A stretch of DNA of 15,162 nt, taken from the NCBI GenBank assembly GCA_964486925.1, contig CAZAOY010000059.1, positions 1 through 15,162 on the forward strand, in the 5' to 3' direction. The position numbers and the translations under genes are program-made. The stretch is from CAZAOY01 sp964486925 (GTDB taxonomy: Bacteria > Bacillota > Clostridia > Oscillospirales > Ruminococcaceae). Of this stretch, positions 5,076-12,984 are shown piece by piece. The notes beneath the pieces were generated by a model. The model was not told the DNA's origin and did no database searches. It saw nothing but the letters and a program-made list of their open reading frames with translations. Position 1 is the first letter of the stretch. Every line of letters begins with the position of its first letter.

Positions 5076-7403
5076 ATGAGCGATCAAAATAAAAAAAGGG
5101 TTGTTAGGGGCGGGGCGCCGAGCTCACAAAACAAAACTGTAAGCGGTAACCAACAAAGCAGTTATAGCAGTTATGGATCACCCCCTACAAACAGCAGTAC
5201 AACCAAAACCGGCTCGAGTAGCGGGAAAACCGTAGTTCGCGGGGGACGGTCGAAATCGTCGCCTAGGGTGGTTCGCACCCATGTAAAGCAGACCACAGGT
5301 AAAAAGGTGGCAAAGACAGCGGCGGGGGTTTTGGGTACATCGGTTAAGGGTGTTTTTAACTTTATACTAGCGCTTTTGCTTATCCTTTTAATTACAGGAT
5401 GTATCGTATTCTCCGCTATAACCATCTATGTAATGAAGGTGGTTGATGGTGAAACTCTGATTGATATCACCACCCTCGACCTTAGCTACTCCTCCTTTAT
5501 CTACGCTAAGAACACAGAAGGAAAGTATCGTCAGATTGAGCAGCTTAAAAACTCCGAAAACCGCGAATGGGTGGAGATTGATCAGGTGCCACAGCATGTG
5601 CTTGATGCGGTGGTTTACACCGAGGATAAACGGTTTTACGACCATGAAGGGGTAGACTGGAAGCGTACCATAGCGTCCTTTGCAAACCTTTTTGTAAACG
5701 TTTACGACATCCGTGCAGGTGGTTCGACCATTACCCAACAGCTTATTAAAAACATTAACGGCGACTTCTTTGAACGTTCTATCGAGGTTAAGATAAACGA
5801 GATTGTAGCGGCGATGAACCTAGAGCGTAACTTTACAAAGCGCCAGATTCTATCGGCATATATTAACTACATTAACTTTGGTAACAACATCCATGGGATA
5901 CAGTCTGCCTCGAAGTACTACTACAACAAGGATGTTTCTAAGATAACGGTAGCGGAGGCGGCGGCACTAGCGGCGGCAATCCAAGCACCTGAATCGATTA
6001 ACATTAAAAAAGACCCAAAGGCGAACGCAGAGCGTCGTACCTATACCCTTCAAGCTATGTTAGACAGTGGTGCTATCTCTCAAAAGGAGTACGACAAGGC
6101 GATGAAGGAAAAGATTGTCGTTTACTCCAAGCAGACCACACAGGAGGGAGATCTTACACAAAGGCAGTTCCAAAGCTACTTTGTTGACGCCCTTATCGAG
6201 GATGTTATCACCGATCTAATGGACGCTTATGCCTACTCATATGAGTACGCAAAGCAACAGCTATACAACGGCGGATTTAAAATTTACTCAACACTAGACC
6301 AGAAGGTTCAAGGTCGTCTTGACTGGTACTATGCGGATATCTCTAGACTTTATGGCTATAATCCGGGTTACGACCACCAGTCCGCTATGGTTATTATGGA
6401 TCATGATGGAAACATTAAAGCTCTTGTCGGCGGAATTGGCGCTAAGACAGGGGACAGGGTGTTTAGCCGTGCTACCCAGTCTACCAGATCTCCTGGTTCT
6501 ACCATAAAACCGCTATCCATCTATGCGCCCGCTTTCGAGCAGGATATAATCTACTGGTCGTATATAATGGATGATGCTCCGGTAATTAACCTAACCAATG
6601 CGAGTGCGGGGCCTAACTGGCCAAACAACTACAACAAGCAGTTTCAAGGGCCGATGACGATAATCGATGCGATTCGTGTATCTAAGAATACCATCCCAGT
6701 ACGGCTAAGTAAGCAGATGACCCCACGCTTTAGCGTAGATTTTCTGCAAAACAAGCTAGGTATCTCCACCCTTGTAACCACAGGTCACACAAACGATATA
6801 AACCTTGCACCTATGTCTATCGCTTCGTTAAGTAAGGGCTTTAAGCTTCATGAGCTTACTGCGGCGTACCAGATATTTGGCAACGGCGGTTACTACAACA
6901 AGCCTACTACCTATACAAAGGTGGTAAACACTGCGGGTAAGGTTATCCTTCAAAAGAATAAAAATCCAAAACAGGTTATCAGCACCGAAACCTCATATGT
7001 TATGAACAAGGCGCTATGGCAGGTTGTTAACACCATGGGAGCTTCGGGGGTGGAGGCAAAGCTTGCTAACGGCATGCCGACTGTAGGTAAAACCGGTACC
7101 TCTGATGACAGAAACGACCTTTCCTTCGTTGGACTTTCCCCTTACTATGTAGCGGGTATCTGGTACGGCTACGACAAGCAAAAGCCGCTACCAAACGATG
7201 CGTCACAGATTAGGGCATGGGCAAAGATCATGAATGATGTTCACAAGGGTCTGCCTGTTATCGATTTTGATATTCCGGACGACAATGTAACCCAAGCTTC
7301 CTACTGCACCTACAGCGGAAAGCTTGCTAACGGAAGGTGTCCTTCCACCAAGATTGGTTACTACAAAAACTCGTTTATACCGGATTACTGTACAAACCAC
7401 TAG
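5076..7403 (+). CDS. Class A penicillin-binding protein (bifunctional peptidoglycan synthase, PBP1A type)
   Basis: The enzyme polymerises lipid II with an N-terminal GT51 glycosyltransferase and cross-links peptides with a C-terminal transpeptidase, on the outer face of the membrane. A Ser/Thr/Gly/Lys-rich cytoplasmic tail (1-90) is followed by one membrane helix (about 91-120). The GT51 motifs are E183-DKRFYDHEGVDW with the catalytic Glu, GGSTITQQ at 215-222, and later AYINYINFGNNIHGIQSAS. The transpeptidase motifs are S475-TIK478 (nucleophile Ser475), S536-K-N538 and K672-TGTS676. The C-terminus has three Cys (CTYSGKLANGRC and a final CTNH), a feature common in Clostridia PBPs. Length 775 is normal for the family. 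The start is secure: AGGAGG at 5060-5065 lies 10 nt ahead. It is transcribed alone, divergent from the BofC-like gene. Confidence 0.96.
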   Translation: MSDQNKKRVVRGGAPSSQNKTVSGNQQSSYSSYGSPPTNSSTTKTGSSSGKTVVRGGRSKSSPRVVRTHVKQTTGKKVAKTAAGVLGTSVKGVFNFILALLLILLITGCIVFSAITIYVMKVVDGETLIDITTLDLSYSSFIYAKNTEGKYRQIEQLKNSENREWVEIDQVPQHVLDAVVYTEDKRFYDHEGVDWKRTIASFANLFVNVYDIRAGGSTITQQLIKNINGDFFERSIEVKINEIVAAMNLERNFTKRQILSAYINYINFGNNIHGIQSASKYYYNKDVSKITVAEAAALAAAIQAPESINIKKDPKANAERRTYTLQAMLDSGAISQKEYDKAMKEKIVVYSKQTTQEGDLTQRQFQSYFVDALIEDVITDLMDAYAYSYEYAKQQLYNGGFKIYSTLDQKVQGRLDWYYADISRLYGYNPGYDHQSAMVIMDHDGNIKALVGGIGAKTGDRVFSRATQSTRSPGSTIKPLSIYAPAFEQDIIYWSYIMDDAPVINLTNASAGPNWPNNYNKQFQGPMTIIDAIRVSKNTIPVRLSKQMTPRFSVDFLQNKLGISTLVTTGHTNDINLAPMSIASLSKGFKLHELTAAYQIFGNGGYYNKPTTYTKVVNTAGKVILQKNKNPKQVISTETSYVMNKALWQVVNTMGASGVEAKLANGMPTVGKTGTSDDRNDLSFVGLSPYYVAGIWYGYDKQKPLPNDASQIRAWAKIMNDVHKGLPVIDFDIPDDNVTQASYCTYSGKLANGRCPSTKIGYYKNSFIPDYCTNH

Positions 7404-7409
7404 ATTTTC

Positions 7410-7508
7410 ATATTAACTGGGCAATCAACCGTTACGTTTTTAACTTAACAACATAGCGGTTGTGGGATCAGCAAAACAATATTTATGTATTTGCTGCCCA
7501 GTTAATAT
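7410..7508. repeat. Inverted-repeat element with three-way-junction potential (MITE-like or structured RNA)
   Basis: A perfect 14-bp inverted repeat (7410-7423 with 7495-7508; arm ATATTAACTGGGCA) encloses 71 nt. Inside, CAACCGTTA (7426-7434) pairs with TAGCGGTTG (7454-7462, one G-U), and GCAAAACA (7471-7478) pairs with TGTATTTGC (7486-7494, one bulge). The whole folds as a three-way junction. Trimmed by one base, the element is flanked on both sides by TTCA (7407-7410 and 7508-7511), as a small transposed element would be. There is no T tract after it, so it is not a standard terminator. Confidence 0.6.
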
Positions 7509-7709
7509 TCAACAGACTCGGAACGCATATTATGCGTTCCATATGTTTATACACTAAAATTTTGAGTTTGCAGATAGAATATCTGGGGTTATATAGCTTT
7601 TTGGCTATTGTTTGTTAAATTTATTTTTACCAGATAAGGTCAAAGTGCATATTATAAAAACCCTAGACACAACTCGCATTAAAGATTGACACTGGAAATG
7701 GGGCTTATT
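7509..7709. other. Rest of the PBP-recJ intergenic region
   Basis: Apart from the dispersed palindrome copy at 7520-7540, this AT-rich stretch holds no gene. AATTTTGAGTTT followed by GCAGATAG (7558-7577) resembles a segment at 4162-4186. The recJ promoter is not obvious. Confidence 0.4.
7520..7540. repeat. Dispersed palindrome, copy 3
   Basis: GGAACGCAT-att-ATGCGTTCC, a perfect 9-bp inverted repeat with a 3-nt centre, lies 11 nt after the inverted-repeat element. It lacks the usual ATGTAG prefix. Confidence 0.8.
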
Positions 7710-7714
7710 ATGAT
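7686..7714 (+). promoter_or_regulatory. Consensus-like -35/-10 pair overlapping the recJ start
   Basis: TTGACA (7686-7691) and TATGAT (7709-7714) are exactly 17 bp apart. The -10 overlaps the preferred recJ start codon (7710), so a transcript from it would begin inside recJ. It may be chance, or produce a shortened product. Confidence 0.3.
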
Positions 7715-9845
7715 TAAACGTTGGGTTGTCAGAGCGGGAGCAACTAACAGGACAAAGGCAGTTGCAAGCCAGATTGCAAAGCGGTTTTCACTGCATGAGC
7801 TTGCCGCTACACTGCTTGCTAACCGAGGGTATGACCTTGAAACAGCGGCTGAGTTTTTAGGTTATTCCGATGATGAGGATTATCAGCTTTTTGAGGGACT
7901 GGAAGATCCGTTTGTCCTTTGTGATATGGATCTGGCGGTTAATCGGATTAACAAGGCAGTGAATGACGGTGAATCTATTGCAGTGTATGGCGACTACGAC
8001 TGCGACGGGGTTACCTCGACGGTGCTGTTATACAGCTATCTTCGGTCGATCGGGGCGAATGTGACCTACTATATCCCCAGCAGGTTTGGCGAGGGGTACG
8101 GGATGAACAGGTCTGCAATAAAAAAGCTTAGCGAGCAGGGTGTAAGGCTTATCATCACGGTGGACAACGGCATAAACGCTATAGCTGAGAGCGTTTATAT
8201 AAAGGAACTGGGGATGGAGCTCATTGTAACCGACCATCACAAGCCGACACCTTCCCAAGACGACAACGCTCTAGAGCAGGCGGCGGACAGGCTTCCTACG
8301 GCGGTAGCGGTAATAAACCCTCATAGGGTAGACTGCAAGAGCCGATACAAGCCGCTTGCGGGGGTTGGGGTTGTCTTTAAGCTGGTTGCGGCTTTAGAGG
8401 GCGGGATGTATGAAACCACTCTAGAGCAGTTTGCGGATATCGCCGCGGTGGGTACTATAGCGGATATTGTGCCGCTTACCGGCGAAAACCGTATAATTGT
8501 GACATATGGGTTAAAGCTACTAAATAATAGCAGTAGTCTGGGTGTTAAGGCTCTGACCGAGGTAGCGGGGGTAAAGGGGTCGCTTGACTCACGTTCCGTC
8601 GCCTACATGGTTGCTCCACGGATTAACGCTTCGGGGCGGATGGGGAGTGCCAGTCTGTCGGTAAAGCTACTGTTAGCCGAAGATCCCGACAAGGCTTTGG
8701 GATATGCAACCAAGATAAATGAACTGAATATACTACGTCAAGAAACCGAGCGAAGGGTGCTTGACGACATCGACGGGATGATAGCCAAAAACCCACGGAT
8801 TATCCATAGCCGTAGTGTCTGCTTCTTTGGTGAAGGCTGGCACCACGGGGTTATTGGGATTGTGGCGGCGAGGGTTGTACAGCGGTACGGCAAGCCTACA
8901 TTTCTAATGTGTGAGGATGAGGGGATTGTGGTTGGTTCAGCTAGGGGGTTAAACCTTGATACTGACAGCGACAACGTGTCGATATACGAGCTGTTATCAA
9001 GCTGTAGCGATATACTGCTTCGGTATGGCGGGCACACGGCGGCGGGCGGGTTTAGCCTTAGAAAAGAGGATGTACCTGCATTTATAAGCAGGATTGAGGA
9101 GTTTTTGTCGCTTCATTATGATATAATGCCTTACCCGACAATCTATGCTGATTTAGAGCTTTCAAGCAGGATGTTACAGCTAGAACAGTTTGAGCAGTTA
9201 TCACTTTTAGAGCCGTTTGGACAGAAGAACGACCCGCCTGTGTTTGTTATACGTGGTGCAAGGATTCTAGGAATCACACCGTTATCACAGGATAAGCACC
9301 AGCGGTTAATGCTACAGGTCGGGCAGGAGAGGATGACCGCACTGTTCTTTGGGGTAAGCTTTGACAGGCTTATCTACAGCGAGGGGGATAGTGTGGATGT
9401 TATCTGCACGGTGGATATAAGCGAGTACAACGGCAACCGCTCACTCTGTGCAAAGGTTATCGATCTTCGAGCATGCGGGGTGGCTGACTCAGATAAAAAG
9501 ATTACCACCGCAAGGCTTTACTACGAAAAGCTAAAGCGTAGAGAACCACTGCCCGAAGCGGTGCTACAGCGCTGTATCCCGACTAAGCAGGAGTGCAGGG
9601 CGGTATTTCGGTATCTTACCAGTGTAACTGCGGCTAACAAAAATCCCGATATGGATGAGCTTTATCTGCCGCTCTTTAAAAGTGGGGTAAACTACTGCAA
9701 ATATCGGATTATACTGGATATCTTCACCGAGCTTAAGATATTATCCCTAAACAATAACGGCTACGGTTTTACTATAGACCAAACCGTTAAGACCGACCTT
9801 GAGCGGTCGAAGATATACAGGCATTTTGCGATTGATAATAAATAG
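7710..9845 (+). CDS. recJ: Single-stranded-DNA-specific 5'-3' exonuclease RecJ
   Basis: RecJ digests single-stranded DNA 5' to 3' in recombination and mismatch/base-excision repair. It carries DHH and DHHA1 domains and needs Mn/Mg. From the ATG at 7710 the metal-binding motifs are D95-YDCDG100, the VDNGINA segment, D175-H-H177, NPHR, the APRINASGRMG segment and, in DHHA1, GWHHGVIGIVAARV and G440-GHTAAGG447. The OB-fold-like C-terminal part follows (LLEPFGQKNDPPVF). Length is about 711 residues, between E. coli (577) and B. subtilis (about 786), so a Firmicutes-type C-terminal extension is present. I chose ATG 7710 because GGGG at 7700-7703 is suitably placed and the protein then begins MIKRWVVR as in relatives; ATG 7698 and TTG 7686 are alternatives. 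It is followed after 145 bp by rel in the same direction; apt, often between them, is missing. Confidence 0.95.
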   Translation: MIKRWVVRAGATNRTKAVASQIAKRFSLHELAATLLANRGYDLETAAEFLGYSDDEDYQLFEGLEDPFVLCDMDLAVNRINKAVNDGESIAVYGDYDCDGVTSTVLLYSYLRSIGANVTYYIPSRFGEGYGMNRSAIKKLSEQGVRLIITVDNGINAIAESVYIKELGMELIVTDHHKPTPSQDDNALEQAADRLPTAVAVINPHRVDCKSRYKPLAGVGVVFKLVAALEGGMYETTLEQFADIAAVGTIADIVPLTGENRIIVTYGLKLLNNSSSLGVKALTEVAGVKGSLDSRSVAYMVAPRINASGRMGSASLSVKLLLAEDPDKALGYATKINELNILRQETERRVLDDIDGMIAKNPRIIHSRSVCFFGEGWHHGVIGIVAARVVQRYGKPTFLMCEDEGIVVGSARGLNLDTDSDNVSIYELLSSCSDILLRYGGHTAAGGFSLRKEDVPAFISRIEEFLSLHYDIMPYPTIYADLELSSRMLQLEQFEQLSLLEPFGQKNDPPVFVIRGARILGITPLSQDKHQRLMLQVGQERMTALFFGVSFDRLIYSEGDSVDVICTVDISEYNGNRSLCAKVIDLRACGVADSDKKITTARLYYEKLKRREPLPEAVLQRCIPTKQECRAVFRYLTSVTAANKNPDMDELYLPLFKSGVNYCKYRIILDIFTELKILSLNNNGYGFTIDQTVKTDLERSKIYRHFAIDNK

Positions 9846-9877
9846 GCTTCTACGTTTAACTTTGGTTTTGGTTTGCC

Positions 9878-9904
9878 ATGTAGGGAACGCATTGTATGCG
9901 TTGC
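9878..9904. repeat. Dispersed palindrome, copy 4
   Basis: ATGTAGGG then AACGCAT-tgt-ATGCGTT, a 7-bp perfect core with an imperfect outer edge, lies between recJ and rel. Confidence 0.8.
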
Positions 9905-9990
9905 AAGGCTAAGCTGTGATTATACATAGTGTGTTACCATCTCTTATCGGGCAGAGGTTGCTCAAAAAAAGCAGAATATCGGGAGGTTTT

Positions 9991-12201
9991 ATGGGTAGGA
10001 ATACAACTAACGCTACTAACGCTACTAACGTAACGATTGATGATATTGTAAAGAGCATTAAGGAATCAGGTCGAAACATTGATGTTGATTTGGTGCGAAA
10101 GGCATATGAGTTTGCGCTTGAGTACCATGCTAATCAGTTTCGGGTATCGGGGGAGAGTTATATAACCCATCCCGTGCAGGTTTGTAACATCCTATTAGAG
10201 TTTGGGATGGACACCGACACCCTCTGTGCGGGGTTACTGCATGACGTGGTGGAGGACACCGAATGCACCTGCACTATGATTGAGAAAAGCTTTAACTCTT
10301 CCATCGCAAATCTGGTGGACGGGGTTACAAAGCTAGGGCAGATCTCTCTATCCACAAAGGAGGAACAGCAGACCGAGAATGTCCGCAAGATGCTGTTTGC
10401 TATGTCGGAGGATATTCGGGTAGTTATCATAAAGCTGGCTGATAGGCTTCACAACATGCGAACCATGGACTGCATGCCCGAGAAGAAGCGGCGGTTTAAA
10501 TCGCTAGAGGTTATGGAGGTGTATGCACCTATCGCCCACCGTCTTGGGATGACCAATGTGAAGGAGGAGCTAGAGGATCTTGCACTCCACTACCTTGACC
10601 CTATAGCGGCGAGCGAGATTGAAAAGACCCTTGCGATGAAGAAGAACGACCGTGAGGAGTTTATCAAATCTATCCAAGCAAGGATAATCGAGCGGCTAGC
10701 ACTCCATCAGATTATCGTGCATATCGACGGCAGGATAAAAAGCTTATACGGAATCTACCGCAAGGTGTACATGAGCGGGAAAAGCTTTGACGAGGTTTAT
10801 GATATCTTTGCGGTGCGGGTGGTGGTAGCGAATGATTTTGACTGTTATAATGTTTTGGGGATAATCCATGACATGTTCACCCCAATCCCGAATCGGTTTA
10901 AGGATTATGTATCCACCCCAAAACCTAACGGCTACCAGTCGCTTCACACCACCGTTATCAGCAAGGACGGTATCCCATTTGAGGTGCAGATCCGCACCCA
11001 GTCTATGCACTACACCGCCGAATATGGTATCGCCGCCCACTGGAAGTACAAGGCGGGTATTGAGAAGAAGGATAAGCTGGAGCAGACCCTAGCGTGGGTT
11101 CGCCAGATTATTAAAAATCAGCAGGAGTCCGAGGGTGCGGAGGATCTAATCAAGACCATCAAGACCGACCTTACCGCCGACGAGGTATATGCGTTTACCC
11201 CAAAGGGGGATGTAAAGTGTCTGCCTATGGGTTCAACGGTGGTGGACTTTGCCTACTCCATCCATGGTCAGGTAGGAAACCGCATGATAGGTGCTAAGAT
11301 AAACTCACGTATTGTAAGCCTTGACACCAAGATAAAGACAGGGAACATAATCGAGATTATCACCACAAAGTCCATTAATCACAGCCCAAACCGTGAATGG
11401 ATAAATATAGCCAAGACCAGCGAGGCGAGGAGCAAGATTAGGGCATGGTTTAAGAAGGAGCGCCGTGAGGAGAATGTCGCAAACGGCAAGCAGGAGCTAG
11501 AGCGAGAGTTTAAAAAGCACGGGATTAACTTTTTGGATGACCAATATGAAGGATACATTAAAAGTCTTGCAAAACGACAGCATTATGAAACCATCGATGA
11601 TTTCTATGCGGCGATTGGATACGGCGGGGTAATACTAAACAAGATTATGCCGCGTATCAAGGAGGAGTGTCAAAAGCTGATACGTCCTGCGGTGGAGGTT
11701 ATCGAGCCGATTAAGATAGTACAAACAGAGTCAAAGTCCACGAGCATTGTAGAGGTAGCGGGTATCCCTAACTGTGATGTCAAGCTATCCCGCTGTTGCA
11801 GTCCAGTCCTTGGGGATGAGATTGTGGGATACATCACGAGGGGGCATGGGGTTTCGGTACACAAGCGGGACTGCTCTAACATGATAGCGCTCTACAGCTC
11901 CGCTGAGCACGAACAGCGGTTTATCGATGTAAAGTGGTCTAGCCGCACCGTTGTAACTAAGTTTAAGGCGACACTTGAGATTGTTGCCACCAACCGCTAT
12001 AATCTTCTAGTCGAGGTTGGAACGGTACTATCGGGCTGTCACGTTCCTATTAACGAGATGAACGCCCGAGAGCTTAAAAACGGCAATGCTATCATAGTCG
12101 TAACCATTAGCATTCCCGACACCGAACAGCTTAAGTCTATAATGCAAAAGCTAAACAAGGTCAGCGGTGTCATCACCGTTGAACGTACGGGTAAGAGTTA
12201 G
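9991..12201 (+). CDS. rel: Bifunctional (p)ppGpp synthetase/hydrolase Rel
   Basis: The enzyme makes and breaks the stringent-response alarmone (p)ppGpp. Domains in order are the HD hydrolase, synthetase, TGS, a Cys-rich zinc-finger-like domain and ACT. Hydrolase residues H60, H84-D85 and D151 are all present, as are synthetase residues R248, D271, Y315, H319 and E331. The loop reads R302-F-K-D305; RXKD is the version typical of bifunctional Rel, against EXDD in synthetase-only RelA. TGS begins at about V399-YAFTPKGD. The Cys-rich part has CDVKLSRCC...HKRDC, and ACT closes the protein. With the ATG at 9991, preceded by GGGAGG at 9981-9986, the length is 736, as usual. The upstream in-frame start at 9916 would add 25 residues without a ribosome site. 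An odd N-terminal TNATNATN stretch comes from a 9-bp repeat (10006-10029). Confidence 0.96.
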   Translation: MGRNTTNATNATNVTIDDIVKSIKESGRNIDVDLVRKAYEFALEYHANQFRVSGESYITHPVQVCNILLEFGMDTDTLCAGLLHDVVEDTECTCTMIEKSFNSSIANLVDGVTKLGQISLSTKEEQQTENVRKMLFAMSEDIRVVIIKLADRLHNMRTMDCMPEKKRRFKSLEVMEVYAPIAHRLGMTNVKEELEDLALHYLDPIAASEIEKTLAMKKNDREEFIKSIQARIIERLALHQIIVHIDGRIKSLYGIYRKVYMSGKSFDEVYDIFAVRVVVANDFDCYNVLGIIHDMFTPIPNRFKDYVSTPKPNGYQSLHTTVISKDGIPFEVQIRTQSMHYTAEYGIAAHWKYKAGIEKKDKLEQTLAWVRQIIKNQQESEGAEDLIKTIKTDLTADEVYAFTPKGDVKCLPMGSTVVDFAYSIHGQVGNRMIGAKINSRIVSLDTKIKTGNIIEIITTKSINHSPNREWINIAKTSEARSKIRAWFKKERREENVANGKQELEREFKKHGINFLDDQYEGYIKSLAKRQHYETIDDFYAAIGYGGVILNKIMPRIKEECQKLIRPAVEVIEPIKIVQTESKSTSIVEVAGIPNCDVKLSRCCSPVLGDEIVGYITRGHGVSVHKRDCSNMIALYSSAEHEQRFIDVKWSSRTVVTKFKATLEIVATNRYNLLVEVGTVLSGCHVPINEMNARELKNGNAIIVVTISIPDTEQLKSIMQKLNKVSGVITVERTGKS

Positions 12202-12222
12202 AGGTTTTGTTTGTTTTTGTTG

Positions 12223-12260
12223 GGCGGACACGTCAACCCGTGTCCGCCTTTACGTTTTTT
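12223..12260 (+). terminator. Intrinsic terminator of rel
   Basis: A perfect 10-bp GC-rich stem, GGCGGACACG (12223-12232) with CGTGTCCGCC (12239-12248), has a 6-nt loop. It is followed by TTTACGTTTTTT and lies 21 nt after the rel stop codon. Confidence 0.85.
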
Positions 12261-12291
12261 CAACGTTTCACGTTGGTTTTGCGTATCGCCA

Positions 12292-12318
12292 ATGTAGGGA
12301 ACGCATTGTATGCGTTCC
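12292..12318. repeat. Dispersed palindrome, copy 5 (best match to consensus)
   Basis: ATGTAG then GGAACGCAT-tgt-ATGCGTTCC, a perfect 9-bp inverted repeat with a 3-nt centre. Confidence 0.85.
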
Positions 12319-12543
12319 AGATTGAGCTGTGGTTTGTTTTTGTGGGTACACCCACGTATTTTACGCACGTGCGTGGTTTGTACGTTACACGTGGTATGTG
12401 GGTTTATCCTTTTCGGGTGTTCTTTGTTCCTACGCATTACGCCTAATCATTGCAATTGAAATGTAGTCATTGCATGTGTTCCTATGGTTGCGCTGTGATT
12501 AGTAGTTTTTTTATCTGTGTATAACAGTACAAGGAGATGGATT

Positions 12544-12774
12544 ATGAGATGTCTGATGTGCAAGGGTAGCTTAAAGGATGAAGCGGCTAGCTTTATGCTA
12601 GATTTAGGGGGATGCATTATTATAATTAAAAATGTACCTGCTCAGGTTTGCAGTCAGTGCGGGGAGGTTTCCTATAGTTATGCCGTAACTAAAAATCTTG
12701 AGAATATTGTTAACAAGGTTAAAGCGCTAGTCAGCGATGTAGCGGTGTTTGAGTATTCAAAGCTTGCTTCTTAG
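12544..12774 (+). CDS. YgiT-type zinc finger protein (orphan antitoxin-like)
   Basis: This 76-residue protein has two CxxC pairs, C3-C6 and C36-C39, separated by a short beta-rich stretch (IIIIKNVPAQVCSQCGE). This is the zinc-binding domain of the MqsA/YgiT antitoxin N-terminus. Stand-alone copies are common in Firmicutes, usually next to a small toxin (RelE/HigB/MqsR-like or DUF4258). There is no helix-turn-helix domain after the finger and no toxin-sized partner frame on either side, so it is an orphan here. The start at 12544 is set by AAGGAGATGG at 12531-12540; the frame extends 9 codons further upstream without a ribosome site. It is followed by a hairpin at 12797-12823. The family is clear; an antitoxin role is only inferred. 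Confidence 0.8.
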   Translation: MRCLMCKGSLKDEAASFMLDLGGCIIIIKNVPAQVCSQCGEVSYSYAVTKNLENIVNKVKALVSDVAVFEYSKLAS

Positions 12775-12796
12775 TGGTTGTAGTATATGGTATCTT

Positions 12797-12823
12797 AGGG
12801 GGCAATTGTAAGGGTTGCCCCTT
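12797..12823 (+). terminator. Hairpin after the YgiT-type gene, without T tract
   Basis: AGGGGGCAA (12797-12805) pairs with TTGCCCCTT (12815-12823; one G-U) around a 9-nt loop, 22 nt after the stop codon. The following bases are not T rich, so termination would be weak or depend on other factors. Confidence 0.5.
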
Positions 12824-12984
12824 ACGTGGTCTGTGCGTATAGCGCATAATCAATTGGTTGTATACATTCCTCGCGTGGCATGATTTATGCAAACAAACAC
12901 TATAAAATTAACCCAATATGACATACTGCTGTCTAGTTATATATGGTATGATAGTGATACCAATAATTATAACGGAGGGATGTT

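Larger units (their letters stand above)
12202..12543. other. Palindrome-rich intergenic region after rel
   Basis: No credible gene is present; open frames on both strands cross the terminator and the dispersed palindrome. Within 160 bp there are five dyads: the terminator, CAACG/CGTTG (12261-12275), palindrome copy 5, GTGGGT/ACCCAC (12342-12355) and ACGCACGTGCGT (12363-12374). A direct repeat TCATTGCA occurs twice near 12447-12475. Confidence 0.6.

Noticed and set aside
7410..7508. Simple intrinsic terminator of the PBP gene
   Set aside because: The outer arms are 71 nt apart and no T tract follows; the branched fold does not fit a standard terminator.
12207..12446. 79-codon open frame after rel
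   Set aside because: It covers the terminator and a dispersed palindrome; its NVGNALYAF-type peptide is simply the translated repeat.
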